NCBI GenBank assembly: GCA_027257055.1
Contig: JAPVLO010000153.1
Span: 8,184,001-8,248,000, forward strand
DNA length: 64,000 bases
Origin: Cephalopachus bancanus
Taxonomy: Eukaryota > Chordata > Mammalia > Primates > Tarsiidae
Direction of reading: 5' to 3'
Numbering within the stretch: the first letter of the stretch is position 1; each line of letters starts with the position of its first letter. This document shows positions 45,586 through 55,982 of this stretch, one piece after another. The position numbers and the translations under genes are program-made. The notes below the pieces were generated by a model. That model searched no databases and was not told where the DNA came from. It saw only the letters and a program-made list of their open reading frames with translations.

Positions 45586-45871
45586 TTCTTTTTTTGAGTT
45601 GGAGTCTCACTCTGTCACCCAGACTGGAGTGCAGTGGCCACTCCCGGCCACCGCAGCCTCGACCTGCTGGGCTCCGGTGATCCTTCGCCTCAGCCTTCCA
45701 AGTAGCTGGAACTACAGGCGCATGCTACCACACCTGGCTCATTTTGATTTTATTGTAGAGATGAGGTCTCGCCAAGTTGCCCAGGCAGGTCTTGAACCCG
45801 TGGGCTCAGGCAATCCACTCACCTCAGCCTCCCAAGGCGCGAGATTACAGGCTGAGCCACCAAGCCCAGCT
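45586..45871 (-). mobile_element. Alu, minus orientation, perfect target-site duplication
   Basis: TTTTTTTGAGTTGGAGTCTCA through GAGCCACCAAGCCCAGCT. AGAGCTGATTCTTT at 45572-45585 and 45872-45885. Has CCCAAGGCGCGAG but keeps GCCAAGTTGCCCAGG, i.e. intermediate between the two young groups. Confidence 0.95.
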
Positions 45872-45885
45872 AGAGCTGATTCTTT

Positions 45886-46999
45886 ACAATTATTAATACT
45901 GAAAAATGAAACTACGTGCTGAATCACTCTACAAACTGTGATATGCTATGAAATATAACTTACTGGTAGTGCAACTCTTTAAAAATCAAGGTTTAAACTG
46001 AAAACCGGAAGTATTTGGCAAAAAGCAAACACAGACTTCTCAGTGGGGCAGATTAGAGTTGCCAGTCCTCTCACATAGATGGGAATGTCATCCAAGCACT
46101 GAAGCAAACAGCCTGCAATAGAAGTTTCATTTCCTACTGAACCACTCAGCAAAAGTGTGTAAGTATTCCCGAAAAAAATACCTTGGGACAAGGCTGTGGT
46201 ATTTTTCAAGGATCTTAACCCAAAGGAGACTTGAACTGTTGTTAATCAAAAGCTCAAGAGCCCTGGCCTGGAAAATTCTATTTTTCAGGATAATAACAAA
46301 TACAATTCTTTTGTTTTCTCATTATCAGCTGAAACAGATATTGGGAGGAAATACAAATTCACAGGCTACTTTTAGAAGATTTCAATTTTTCAGGCATATT
46401 CATTCACAGAAAACTTCCCCCAAACCATACTCTTTCTTGCCTCCTTCACTATTTGGGCTCCAGATATTAAGAGAGCTGCTACTGAGACTGGGTCTTCAAT
46501 TCCTTCCACTGCCTCTCCAACCAGTTTTCACTTCCCCAGATTAAGCAAGTCACCAATGCCCACAACACAAAGAATGACCATACACCAAACCCTACAGGCC
46601 TTAGTCATACCCCAGAATACCAGAGTGTTAGAAGATTCCCTAAGGGTAACCGATCCAACATCTTCATTTCACAAATGGAGACACTGAGGCTCGGAGAGGT
46701 GAGGAAATGTGTCAAAGATCACTGCCCTGCCTCTAAGAGAAGTTTCTCCCTTCATTTCCAAGAAAGGAATGACTGCGGTCAGTAAGAGACTCATATACTT
46801 CATGAAACAAAACAGCTTTCCCACAATCCCTTGAGAGCCTCAGCATCTCACTGTGGCAACAGGAACCTTACATCTTGACCACCTAAAACTGCTTATATTT
46901 TTATTGTACTTCTTTTAGAAGATGTCTTTCTAGAGAGAAAAACTAATGATATTAAATCATACTTTTTAAAGTCAGAAAAATTAAGTATTCAGAATTAGG
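45886..46999. other. Intron, mostly unassigned, one MIR-like piece
   Basis: 46610-46720 (TTTCACAAATGGAGACACTGA) looks like a MIR. The remainder shows nothing I can name. Confidence 0.5.
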
Positions 47000-47440
47000 A
47001 TTTGATCCAGAATCCGCCCTGTAGTGTAAAAGGCGCTACATGTGGTGTCCTGGCTCCCTATTTGACCTGCCATCTAGCACATTCCTTCCTCATTGGGCTC
47101 CAGCTGCAGTGGCTCCTTACTGCTTCCAGAGTACATCAAGCACCCTCTCACCTCATGACCCCTTGTCTTGCTGTTCCCTCCACGGGGAAAAGTGCAGGAA
47201 AGTACAGAAAAGTGCAGGGCGCGGTGGTCTACACTCAATTCAGGAATCTGCTTAGAGAGGTCTTCCTTCCCCAGGCTTATCCAAAGAGGCTGCTGTTCTC
47301 TCTATTTTCTTCATTATGTTTGATGTTGCTTTAAAGAGGTAGCTGTTTATTGTCTGTCTGCTCCATTAGATTGAGTGTTCCATGAGGGCAGAGTCTTTGT
47401 TTTGTTTATTGCTATTTTCCTAGCACACGGAGTGATATAT
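47000..47440 (+). mobile_element. L2 LINE 3'-end fragment
   Basis: TTTGACCTGCCATCTAGCAC, GAGAGGTCTTCCTTCCCCAG and TGAGTGTTCCATGAGGGCAG follow L2. A small 11-bp direct repeat (AAAGTGCAG) sits at 47194-47220. Confidence 0.7.
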
Positions 47441-47499
47441 TTTTTTAAGCAATGTAAATCTTTAGTTTTGAATTTGTCTTAACCTAAAGTTTTTCTTTT

Positions 47500-47760
47500 T
47501 TCTTTTTAGAGAAAGGATGGAGTGGAGGGATCATAGCACACAGCTCTCTGCTGCCACAAATTCCTGTGCTCAACCTACTCTCCTGCCTCAGCCTCCTGCG
47601 TAGCTAGGACTACAAGAGAATGCCACCATGCCTGCTAATTTTTAATTTTTTTTGTAGAGAAAGGGTCTTGCTATGTTGCCCAGGCTGGTCTCAAACTCCT
47701 AAGCCTCAAGTGATCCTCCTACCTCAGACTCCCAAAGCATTAGGATTATAGGCATAGAAA
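47500..47760 (-). mobile_element. Degenerate Alu, minus orientation
   Basis: CTCCTGCCTCAGCCTCCTGCG, GTTGCCCAGGCTGGTCTCAAA and CTCCCAAAGCATTAGGATTA are Alu text, but the 3' part is scrambled. Confidence 0.8.
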
Positions 47761-47799
47761 AAAGTATAAACAAAGTCACAAGTCCTTAGTTTTGGTGTT

Positions 47800-47915
47800 A
47801 GCTCTGCCATCCCCAAGCTATGAGACAATAAAGTCACTCAAATTCAGTGGTCTCAGTTTACACATCTGGTCTATATGATCACTAAAGTGTTTTTCACCTG
47901 TAAAAGTCTATGATT
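47800..47915 (+). mobile_element. MIR fragment
   Basis: TTAGCTCTGCCATCCCCAAGC and GGTCTCAGTTTACACATCTG are MIR landmarks. Confidence 0.55.
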
Positions 47916-48898
47916 CCAACCCAGCCTACCAAGGGTTTTACAACACTTATTTGCTGGAACATCTTAAATCCTAGGTCACTAAGGCTTAGGTCACACAGAA
48001 TATTTCAGGGGACCAATCCTAACAATAGGATTAAAAGGTCTGGATTCCCATTTCAGATTATAATCTGAGAGTGAGGAAGGCTGTATAGTCTAATAGCTTC
48101 TATTGGTGTGGGGGTGGGGAAGACCTTGAAAGACTGAATTCTGCTCTACTAGTGAGGATTAAACCTATTGACCCAGAGAGAAAGTGCTATCAAAGAGAAG
48201 TCTTGTGGCTCCCTTGCCTTAGATTTCAAAAGAGCTGCCGCTACAGTAGCAACTCTGATCACTGTTTCTATTAGGAACTGATGTAGCAGAAACTTTGAGA
48301 GGTAGAAATATTTGTTGCATTTCCCTGCTGAAAAGATATAATAAACGATGACCAGCATTTTTTTAAAAGGCTATAAAAATAAGATTACTGTCCTTTAAAT
48401 GCCCATGATGTGCTAATTAATATAATCCATAGTACTACTTCTGGGGACAGGATCTCCTGGGGACAGAAGAAAGAGACACTGGAATGAAAAATCACATACT
48501 GGAGAGCTAAGAAATCCCGTGACACTTAATCAGAGCATCAGGTTTTTTTCTTCAGAATTGTTTGGTTTTATGAATGTAGTCTGGAAGTAGTACTTGATCA
48601 TTATAAAATCTCCATTAGAGCAAATGATTTGTATGTTGTATTCACTGATACACACCCCAAGACTCTAGTACTTAGAATACGTGATTTGTACATTCCAGAA
48701 CCTCTCTGATCCACAATTTCCTTTTCATACATTTACTTCAGGGTGAGTGAGAGCATCAAATGAGAAATACCCGAGACAAATTAACAAGGTCTTTAAAATG
48801 AGTGGAAGAATGACCTGTTGACTGAATGGATGACACAGGCAAAAGCCCCTAGCCTAGTGTTGGGGCACTTGATACTGATATACTTAAGAAACAATTTA

Positions 48899-49040
48899 TG
48901 GCCAGGCAACCAAATTATGGCCTGTAATCCCAGCACTTTGGGAAGCTGAGGTGGGAGAATCACTTGATACTAGGAGTTGAAGACCAGCCTGGGCAACGTA
49001 GAGAGACCCTATCTCTATTTTTTTTTTTTTTTTTTTTAAA
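48899..49040 (+). mobile_element. Alu left monomer with a poly-T instead of poly-A end
   Basis: GGCCAGGCA, then a non-Alu insert-like ACCAAATTATGGCC, then TGTAATCCCAGCACTTTGGG to CCTATCTCTA followed by T20 (49018-49037). AAACAATTT occurs on both sides. Confidence 0.8.
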
Positions 49041-49829
49041 AACAATTTCATTCTTATGAATTAGGAAAGGCTGGGCTCTGGCCCTGATAATTTAATAATA
49101 GAAATACAATATTTACACAGGTAACCAAGACCTAATAAATCCTAGACGTTTTAAAAGAGGCAGTGGCAAGAGAGAGTGCACTCACTTCGGAAATTAGAAA
49201 AGGCTTCATGAAAGACATGGCAAATTGGGCTTTGAATGATATGCCAGACTTGGTGGGATGGGTGGTGGCGGCCATCTTGAAAGGCAGGAGCTGAGGTGAG
49301 AAAGCAGGAGTGTTTCTAAAGGACATGCACTCATTAATGATCTTATCTGTACCAACCCCTGAACTGTATGGTTGTTGCTCAGCTTGAGAATCTCCTGTTC
49401 CAGCACGCCTTCTCCCATGTGATAGTGGCTGAGGGCAGGTCGCTCACTATTGTGTGCTCTGAGATCCATCCCTGTCCTCCCCTGCTCTACTCTCTGTCAC
49501 AGCCAACTACGGTTCCCAGGCTCTCCTGACCTCTGCATTCAGGGTAGGTCAGCAGTAGAGGGAACAGCCAGAAAGCTTTGACCCTGGGCAATAATTACTC
49601 ATTTGAGTGTCTAAAATCTTTCAGTCTCAATATACTTCATCCAACTTTGAAAACAGCTTTATGGAGAAAAATCTTGTGATCCTACCAACATTTTAACCAA
49701 TGTATTTCCTAATTTCCATATCTCATCCATTTGCACCACTGCTGTGGTTATATCTTCCTTCTAAAGCACAATTTTACAAGATGAGTTCAGTTTTAACATA
49801 TAACATTGTATCCTTTTAAAAACTCAGGA
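49041..49829. other. Intron, no confident feature
   Basis: 49120-49270 (AAAGGCTTCATGAAAGACATG) recalls old LINE text. Otherwise unassigned. Confidence 0.4.
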
Positions 49830-50145
49830 AATGGTGGCCTCAGCCTGTAATCCCAGCACTTTGGGAGGCTGAGGTGAGTGGATTGCCTGAGCCCGCGGGT
49901 TTGAGACCAGCCCAGGCAACTTGGTGAGACCTTGTCTCTATAACAAATTTAAAAAAATTAGCTGGGTGTGGTGGTGAGTGCCTGTAGTTCTGGCTACTTG
50001 GAAGGCTGAGGTGGAAGGATCAACAGAGTCCAGCAGGTCGACGCTGGGGTGGCTGTAATTACAGCATGCTACTGCACTCCAGCCTGCGTGACAGAGTGAG
50101 ACTCTAACTCAAAAAAAATAAATAAATAAAATAAAAAATAAAATT
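49830..50145 (+). mobile_element. Alu
   Basis: GGTGGCCTCAGCCTGTAATCC (5' few bases missing) through GAGACTCTAACTC and an AAAT-rich tail. AAAACTCAGGAA/AAAATTCAGGAA flank it. Confidence 0.9.
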
Positions 50146-50367
50146 CAGGAATCGTTACTTTAATATAATTTACTTTAAGCCAAAGTTTACCTTTTATTTA
50201 AATTGCATTTTGTGCACAAGCATTATATACATATATATGTGCCCGTATGCTAGCAAAAAATCCACCTGAGCTCCATAGGCCTTCCTCAGTCCACCTATAC
50301 CCTATCAGGATGTCGCGTCTGTTGGGAGCTTTGGCTAAGAAATGTTGAGTCTCACTGTAGAGTTTCT

Positions 50368-50540
50368 TGCTCAGTGGTTCTGCTTGGACTGTCCATTCAA
50401 ATCACCTGGGTGCTTATAAAACCCAATGCCTAGAAGTGCACTCCATACCAATTAAATCAGAATCTCTACAGGTGGAACCCAGCATGTGTCAAAGCTGCCC
50501 AGGTGATTCCAATGGGAGGCGAGTTGAGAACCTATGCTCC
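50368..50540 (+). mobile_element. MER5A DNA-transposon relic
   Basis: CAGTGGTTCTGCTTGGACTG, CAAATCACCTGGGTGCTTAT, AATTAAATCAGAATCTCTAC and CCCAGGTGATTCCAATG..GGAGGCGAGTTGAGAACC give the full element including both terminal regions. Confidence 0.85.
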
Positions 50541-50679
50541 AAGGAGTAGGAGTTGAGCTTGAGCTGCTAGGATAAGCTCTTTAAAAAGAGAAGGAAACAA
50601 TAGCCATGGTGTGGCTAATTTTCTTTTCAGTTTAAGGGGGCCCTCTGTTCATGCTGTTCCCTGCACTGATACTGCTCCC

Positions 50680-50985
50680 CAACCCTCTCCCCACCCAAAT
50701 TCCACCTTGAATCCCAAATTCAAGGCCCCCATCAGATCACACCTCTGGCAGGAAGCATTTCTGTAGCATCTCCAGCATCTTGCCCGTGCTCCTGTCCTAA
50801 ACCCTCATAGTCAAATTTCTCACAGGTGAGCAGTGAATTCTTCTTCCATATTTTCATCAGTTTTGTCTTCCCAACTGAATGCTATGCATCTTGCAGGCAA
50901 GAATCATATTTTCTTCTTATTTTCTATCTACTTACGATAGAGTTCAGAACATTGAAGACCCAGGGAGTACCTCCAGTCTAGTAGA
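50680..50985 (+). mobile_element. L2 LINE 3'-end fragment
   Basis: CAAGGCCCCCATCAGATCAC, CTTGCAGGCAAGAATCATAT and CAGAACATTGAAGACCCAGG are consistent with L2. Confidence 0.5.
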
Positions 50986-52520
50986 TTAATGATACATAAA
51001 CATTTGGGCATATTTGCAAGGTATGAACAGAAATTATCTTGCTTTCAAAAATCTACATGACCCAAAGCAGAATGGATCTAGCACTTATAGTCTTCATTTT
51101 ATCACTCTGACAAATATCAACAGGTCTTAGAAAAGATATAGGGTGATTTTTGCAGGGAAGGAAGGAGGCTGCAATTACATATATAGCATGCAGCAATTTT
51201 AGGTAAACTAATTTGGCAGCTGTATGTGAGAAGAACTAGAGAAAACTGATTGGCTGGTCTGACTTGATCTGCAAGATCAAGCTGCTGGTATAAAATATCT
51301 AAGACACCCCTATTCTGAGAAAACAGGAAGAGAGAAAAGTGTAACAAGCCACCATCCAGAAAAGCCCCTTATTGTAGTGCTTTGCAATGTTAAAGGACTA
51401 CCTCCCCCTCTTTATAGCCAAGCTACGCAGAGTCATCTAAAAATACTTTTTACAAATTCTTGCTTTCAAAACCAAAAAGATCAGGTTTCTGAAGTGTGGG
51501 CTACATAAAATGCCATATACATAGATATATATATTTTATATCTATACACACATGCTCAGGTGGTATTTGTTCCAATACTACAGTCCCAGCAGTGGTTTTA
51601 TTTAGTCTGGCTGTTCCTAAGACAAACACACATAGCTTTAATTAAATGCACATCCAAAAGTAGGGGAACCCATCTTGAAACAGTTAGACTCTTCCACGGT
51701 AAGAGGTTTCAGGGCACTGACCTCCTCCCACTTCCTTGCATCCACTATGGAAAGAGAACAGCTGGGCAGAGACACGCCAAGCCTCAATCCATAAACACAG
51801 CCTGGAGCTATAACTCTCTGCCCTGCTCAATTTTGTTCTCTTCCGACCCAAGACACCACCCTTCCTTTATTCTTTTCTAAATGAATTCCAGTCGTTTGAT
51901 TGCTTTGACTTTTTTTTTTAACCCCTGTTTGATCAGTCTTAGAGGGAGAAAAATTCCTGCTATAGTTTCTTATCTTCCCTGAAAGGAAATATTCTAGGAA
52001 GAAATGGAAAAGTGCAAGGCATTACCAAATCGCCCATCTGGTTATTGACCTTGGGTTATAGAGGCTTCTGGAGAATGTCTGCAGACATGGTTGCCTTTGC
52101 CGCCAAATTCTTGGGACTTTCTGGGCTGTCTGGTTCTCTAGGTGGTAAAGGCTGAGTATTTCTCTACTTAAATTGCCCTGGAAGCTGGAGAGCAATGTCA
52201 GTTTGTGATGTACACCAGAATAGTTCTTTCCCCCCTTGAATCCCAAGTTAATTCACCCCTGGGTAATTTACCCATGAGGCATTATCAGCAAAAAGAGAGT
52301 GTTTTCTCCACAAGAACCACACTAAAAGGTCTTCCACTAATAATTCACTGAAGTCCTCCTTTGTACTTGGAACAATGGGAAGGACCAACACAACAACAAA
52401 AATTATATGATCCTTGGCCTCAGGGAGCTTACTATGTTGCATGGGACTCTAGTCTTTCAGAAAACAAAGGTTTTTCTTAAATGGAAACATTTGTTTTTGC
52501 CCCTGCCCATTTGATTTAAT
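50986..52520. other. Long intron stretch without recognised features
   Basis: About 1.5 kb, apparently unique. A TATA-rich patch at 51520-51545. No gene. Confidence 0.5.
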
Positions 52521-52524
52521 AGAA

Positions 52525-52665
52525 TAAAGCCCAGTACAGGGGTATACGCCTGTAGTCCCAGCTACTCCATAACTGAGGCAGGAAGATCACTTCAGTTCAG
52601 ACGTTTGAATCCAGCTGGACAATACAGCACGACCCTGTCTCAAATTAATACATAAATTTTAAAAA
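52525..52665 (+). mobile_element. Alu right-monomer fragment
   Basis: ATACGCCTGTAGTCCCAGCT through ACCCTGTCTCAAATTAATA. One arm only, diverged. Confidence 0.75.
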
Positions 52666-52901
52666 TAAAATAATACTTTAAGTTCTAAGTCAATATTTCC
52701 AGTATTTCAAAGAGAAAAAAAAAGTCAAAAAAAAGACTGAGAGAACCAGGGAGGAAAGCATTCTGGGTTGAATGTAAAACCTGGGCCAACAGGTGCATAT
52801 TCTGGCCTGAAGGAAGACAGCTTCATCTTCAGAAGAAGACAGAGGGGAACGGACATTTAGGTAAGTAGGGCAGAGCCAGGGGACACTTAAATGCCAAATC
52901 A

Positions 52902-53197
52902 GGCCAGGCTTGGAGGCTCAGCCTGTAATCCCAGCACTTTGGGTGGCCAAGGCAAGTGAATTGCCTGAGCCCGCAGGTTCGAGACCAGCCCGGGCAACTT
53001 GGCAAGACCTCATCTCCACAATAAATAAAAAAATTGGCTGGGCATGGTAGCACACACCTGTAGTTCCGACTGCTTGGAAGACTGAAGTGGAAGAATTGCT
53101 GGAGCCCAGCAGGCCGGCTCTGGGATGGCCGTGAGTGTGCCACTGCACTCCAGCCTGGGCTATGAAGTGAGACTCCAACTCAAAAAAAAAAAAAAAA
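52902..53197 (+). mobile_element. Alu
   Basis: AGGCCAGGCTTGGAGGCTCAG through GAGACTCCAACTC and A16. Keeps the longer GGGCAACTTGGCAAGACC. Confidence 0.92.
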
Positions 53198-53639
53198 AGC
53201 CAAAATCTGTATTGTAGATTATCAGGCAATTGTAGAGTCCCAAGCAACATTACATAATAGGTCATCACAAAAGCTCTCTAGAAAATAGGCCTCCAGCCTA
53301 ATTTTGATGTGAAGCTGTATAAACCGAAGGGTAAACACTAACAAGAAGTTAGAAAATGAGGTCATGTACTGTCAAGAACCTAATTTTCAGGAGTGTGACC
53401 TGGTCTTATTCTTGAGAGAAACAAAAAACATCTCTTGCAGGTCCACAAACAAATGCCATCCCTGGAAGCTGCATGGGTCTGGTCTTGCCAATGGCTCCAA
53501 CAGAGGAAACTCAAGTCCAGCCCTGGCCTGCCACAAATTCAGAGCTGCTCCTGGGAAGTTACCAGTTCACACGCTTCCAAACCAAATGCACCTGAATAAA
53601 ACAGGAACAGTAACAGAAAAGTCTCCGCTGCTTAGGAGA
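53198..53639. other. Intron, no feature recognised
   Basis: 440 nt, no repeat named and no convincing coding frame. Confidence 0.45.
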
Positions 53640-53945
53640 ACCCTTCAAGTGTGAGGGCCATGTATTATACAATTCCATTTATATAACATATTCAGAATAA
53701 GCAAATCCATAGAGGCAGAAAGCAGATTCATAGTTGCAAGAGGGGAGGGGAAGGAGAAATTGAAGAGTGACTCTTTAATGGGCAAGGGATTTCCTTTTGG
53801 GTTGATGGAAAAGTTCTGGAACTAGATAGTGATGATGATGGTTGTATGACATTGTGAATATACTTAATACCACTGAATTATATACTTTAAAATGGCTAAA
53901 ATGATAAATTGTAAATTATATGTATTTTACCACAATAAAAGAAAG
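53640..53945 (+). mobile_element. L1 3' end, plus orientation
   Basis: GATGATGGTTGTATGACATTG, TGAATATACTTAATACCACTG, AATTATATACTTTAAAATGGC and a CAATAAAAGAAAG end are the familiar old-L1 3' UTR. Confidence 0.85.
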
Positions 53946-54189
53946 AGAGAGAATAGTGTCTTCTAATAGTCTGGCCATCTGTTCTACATATAGTAAGTAT
54001 CTTATGAACAGAAAGTACAGATTTGTTAAGGTGATCACAATCATAGCTAAAATGCTAATCTAAATTTCCGATCTTCTTTTTAGTGACCTTTAGTTTGGGA
54101 AAAACAATCATAAACATTTATCTCCCGTTTATCTGGGATGACTATAGAAAGTTGTCTTGTACAGACATCTGCAAACCTGAATAGTGGTT

Positions 54190-54365
54190 CAAAAAGTAAT
54201 CTAAAAGCCCCAGTGTCTATCAACAAAAAATTTCAGAACACAAATATTCTTGGGCCTCTCCTAGACCAAGTGATTCAGAACATCATGGCTCAATATGTTT
54301 TAAAAGTGCCCTGGCTGAGTGGAATGTAGAAGCTGCCAGGATTGAGAACCACTGATCTAGGATGA
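54190..54365 (+). mobile_element. MER5-like DNA-transposon relic
   Basis: ACCAAGTGATTCAGAACATC and ATTGAGAACCACTGATCTAG; the latter is the usual terminal motif of MER5-type elements. Confidence 0.55.
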
Positions 54366-54384
54366 GCAGGGAAGGAAACCGGCT

Positions 54385-55265
54385 ACTATCAAGTGTCCAC
54401 TGTGTGCCAGGGGCTGTGCTAGCCCTTACACATAGCACCTACAGCTGAGGGTGCCCCCAAGAGGATGACACTCCTGGACTTTTTCTGGCCTTGAGCATGG
54501 TGGTCCCCAGGAACAGCACTCAACCCTTGAGAGAGAGGAGATCAGGGCAGATACCCCACTTTCCTTACCCCTTGGGTGGAATAACTGAGGCATACTGTAA
54601 ATCTTGGGTAAGAACACTTTTTCTGTATAGGACCCGATAGTAATATTTTGGGCTTTGTGAGCTATATGGTCTGCTATAAACCACTCACCTCTGCCTTTGT
54701 AGTGAGGGAGCAGCCATTGACAATGCTTAAATGAATGGGTATGGCTATGTTCCAATAAAATTTTATTTTTAAAAAAGCAGACAGTAGCCAGGCAAAGGTG
54801 GCCCACAGCTGTGGTATCAGTTACCTGGGAGAGTGAGGTGGGAAAATAGCTTGAGCCCAGCAGTTCAAATTCATCCTGGGCAGCATAGCAAAACCCTACG
54901 CTAGGTCTACACAGATTTCCAGAATCCTCATCTAAAACAAGTCCTAGTTTCCTGTGGTAGGAACCCGTCCCTAATAACACCATATGTATATGTGTATATG
55001 TACAGGCTTCCTCCTTTCCCATGACACCTGGGATCACTTGCTATAGAAACTACTTGCACTCAAATCCTTGTTCCAGAGCCTGCTTCTGAGGGCACTCAAC
55101 CTATATCAGTATTTAATTTAAACACATAACTACTCTAGCAGTTAAGATCATTTCCATTTTCCAGTAAGAAAGTTGAGGTTAAAGGAATGCACAACTCATA
55201 AGCAACAGAGTTCATAAAATAAATCTATCTGGCTCCAAAGTTAATGCTCTCTCTACGATACTGCC
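54385..55265 (+). mobile_element. Composite of old repeats (MIR ends, MER-type relic, Alu arm)
   Basis: CCACTGTGTGCCAGGGGCTG (54398 on) starts a MIR; TCATTTCCATTTTCCAGTAAG (55147 on) may be its continuation. Between them 54605-54775 (AATATTTTGGGCTTTGTGAGC, GTTCCAATAAAATTTTATTTT) is a dispersed element I cannot name. 54783-54905 is a degraded Alu arm. Confidence 0.5.
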
Positions 55266-55288
55266 AAGGTAAGGATGGTTATAAACAA

Positions 55289-55345
<57 letters not shown>
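55289..55345. repeat. (AC)n microsatellite
   Basis: Uninterrupted AC repeat of about 28 units, the longest in the window. Confidence 0.97.
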
Positions 55346-55347
<2 letters not shown>

Positions 55348-55851
55348 CAAACATATAGTTTGAATTATGGTAAGCAAGAGTACTGCATATGGAAAACCAC
55401 AAAGCAAAATCATATTACTCATGTGATTACCAATCTATGTCAAGGAAGGGGGTTTAAAATAAATAATAACAATATAAATAGTAAGATTTGATGGCACAGA
55501 AAAAATGTTTTCCTCTTTTATACTTTTTCTTATTTAGAACAGAATTCATTTTCCACCTCCAATTAGTTGCAACCTTGGTTAAACCTTAGGTGAAATCTTT
55601 GGTTATTCCTGGAAACAAGTACAGCCATTCAAAGTCAAGCTCTATGTGTAACTTGGAATTTGAAGAGAAAAGAACTAGATTAAAATATCTTCTTACATAT
55701 TTTAACACAGGAGTGGAGGGGGAGTGGCAGTAATTTCACAAAGTTCCCATAAAGGCACTGGTGAAACTCCCCTATTCTCTGGAATCCCAGATTCCAGAGA
55801 ACACCCAGAAACCCAGGACAAGCACATCCGCAAACCGGTGTTTCAGCTTAC
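55346..55851. other. Intron flank of exon 2
   Basis: No repeat recognised. Contains only the exon 2 donor context at its right end. Confidence 0.5.
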
Positions 55852-55982
55852 GCGGTCTTGCCCTCACTGTCGTGCTTGGTGGCGTTGGCCCCCTTCTTGC
55901 CCAGCAGTGAGGCCACCTTCTCCGCATCTCCATTCTCCACGGCCTGCAGCAGCCGGTCATCATTCTTGTTCCACTCATTGGT
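55852..55982 (-). CDS. RAI14: RAI14 coding exon 2: start of the ankyrin domain
   Basis: 131 nt, opening with ACC-AAT-GAG-TGG (TNEW) after a CTCCACAG acceptor and ending GACCGC before a GTAAGC donor. It encodes residues about 13-55 plus two bases of Ala56, through [20 protein letters not shown] and the [17 protein letters not shown] turn, which is the first ankyrin helix pair. It leaves phase 2, completed by the first base of the next exon. The exon enters in frame with a codon boundary, so the missing upstream exon must end in phase 0, as the MKSLK...SD exon of human RAI14 does. It is isolated by a 22.5 kb intron on its 3' side. Confidence 0.96.

Noticed and set aside
54426..55037. 203-residue open frame on the minus strand
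   Set aside because: It runs across a MIR start, an unnamed dispersed relic and an Alu arm, so it is chance readthrough of repeats; no domain or splice context.
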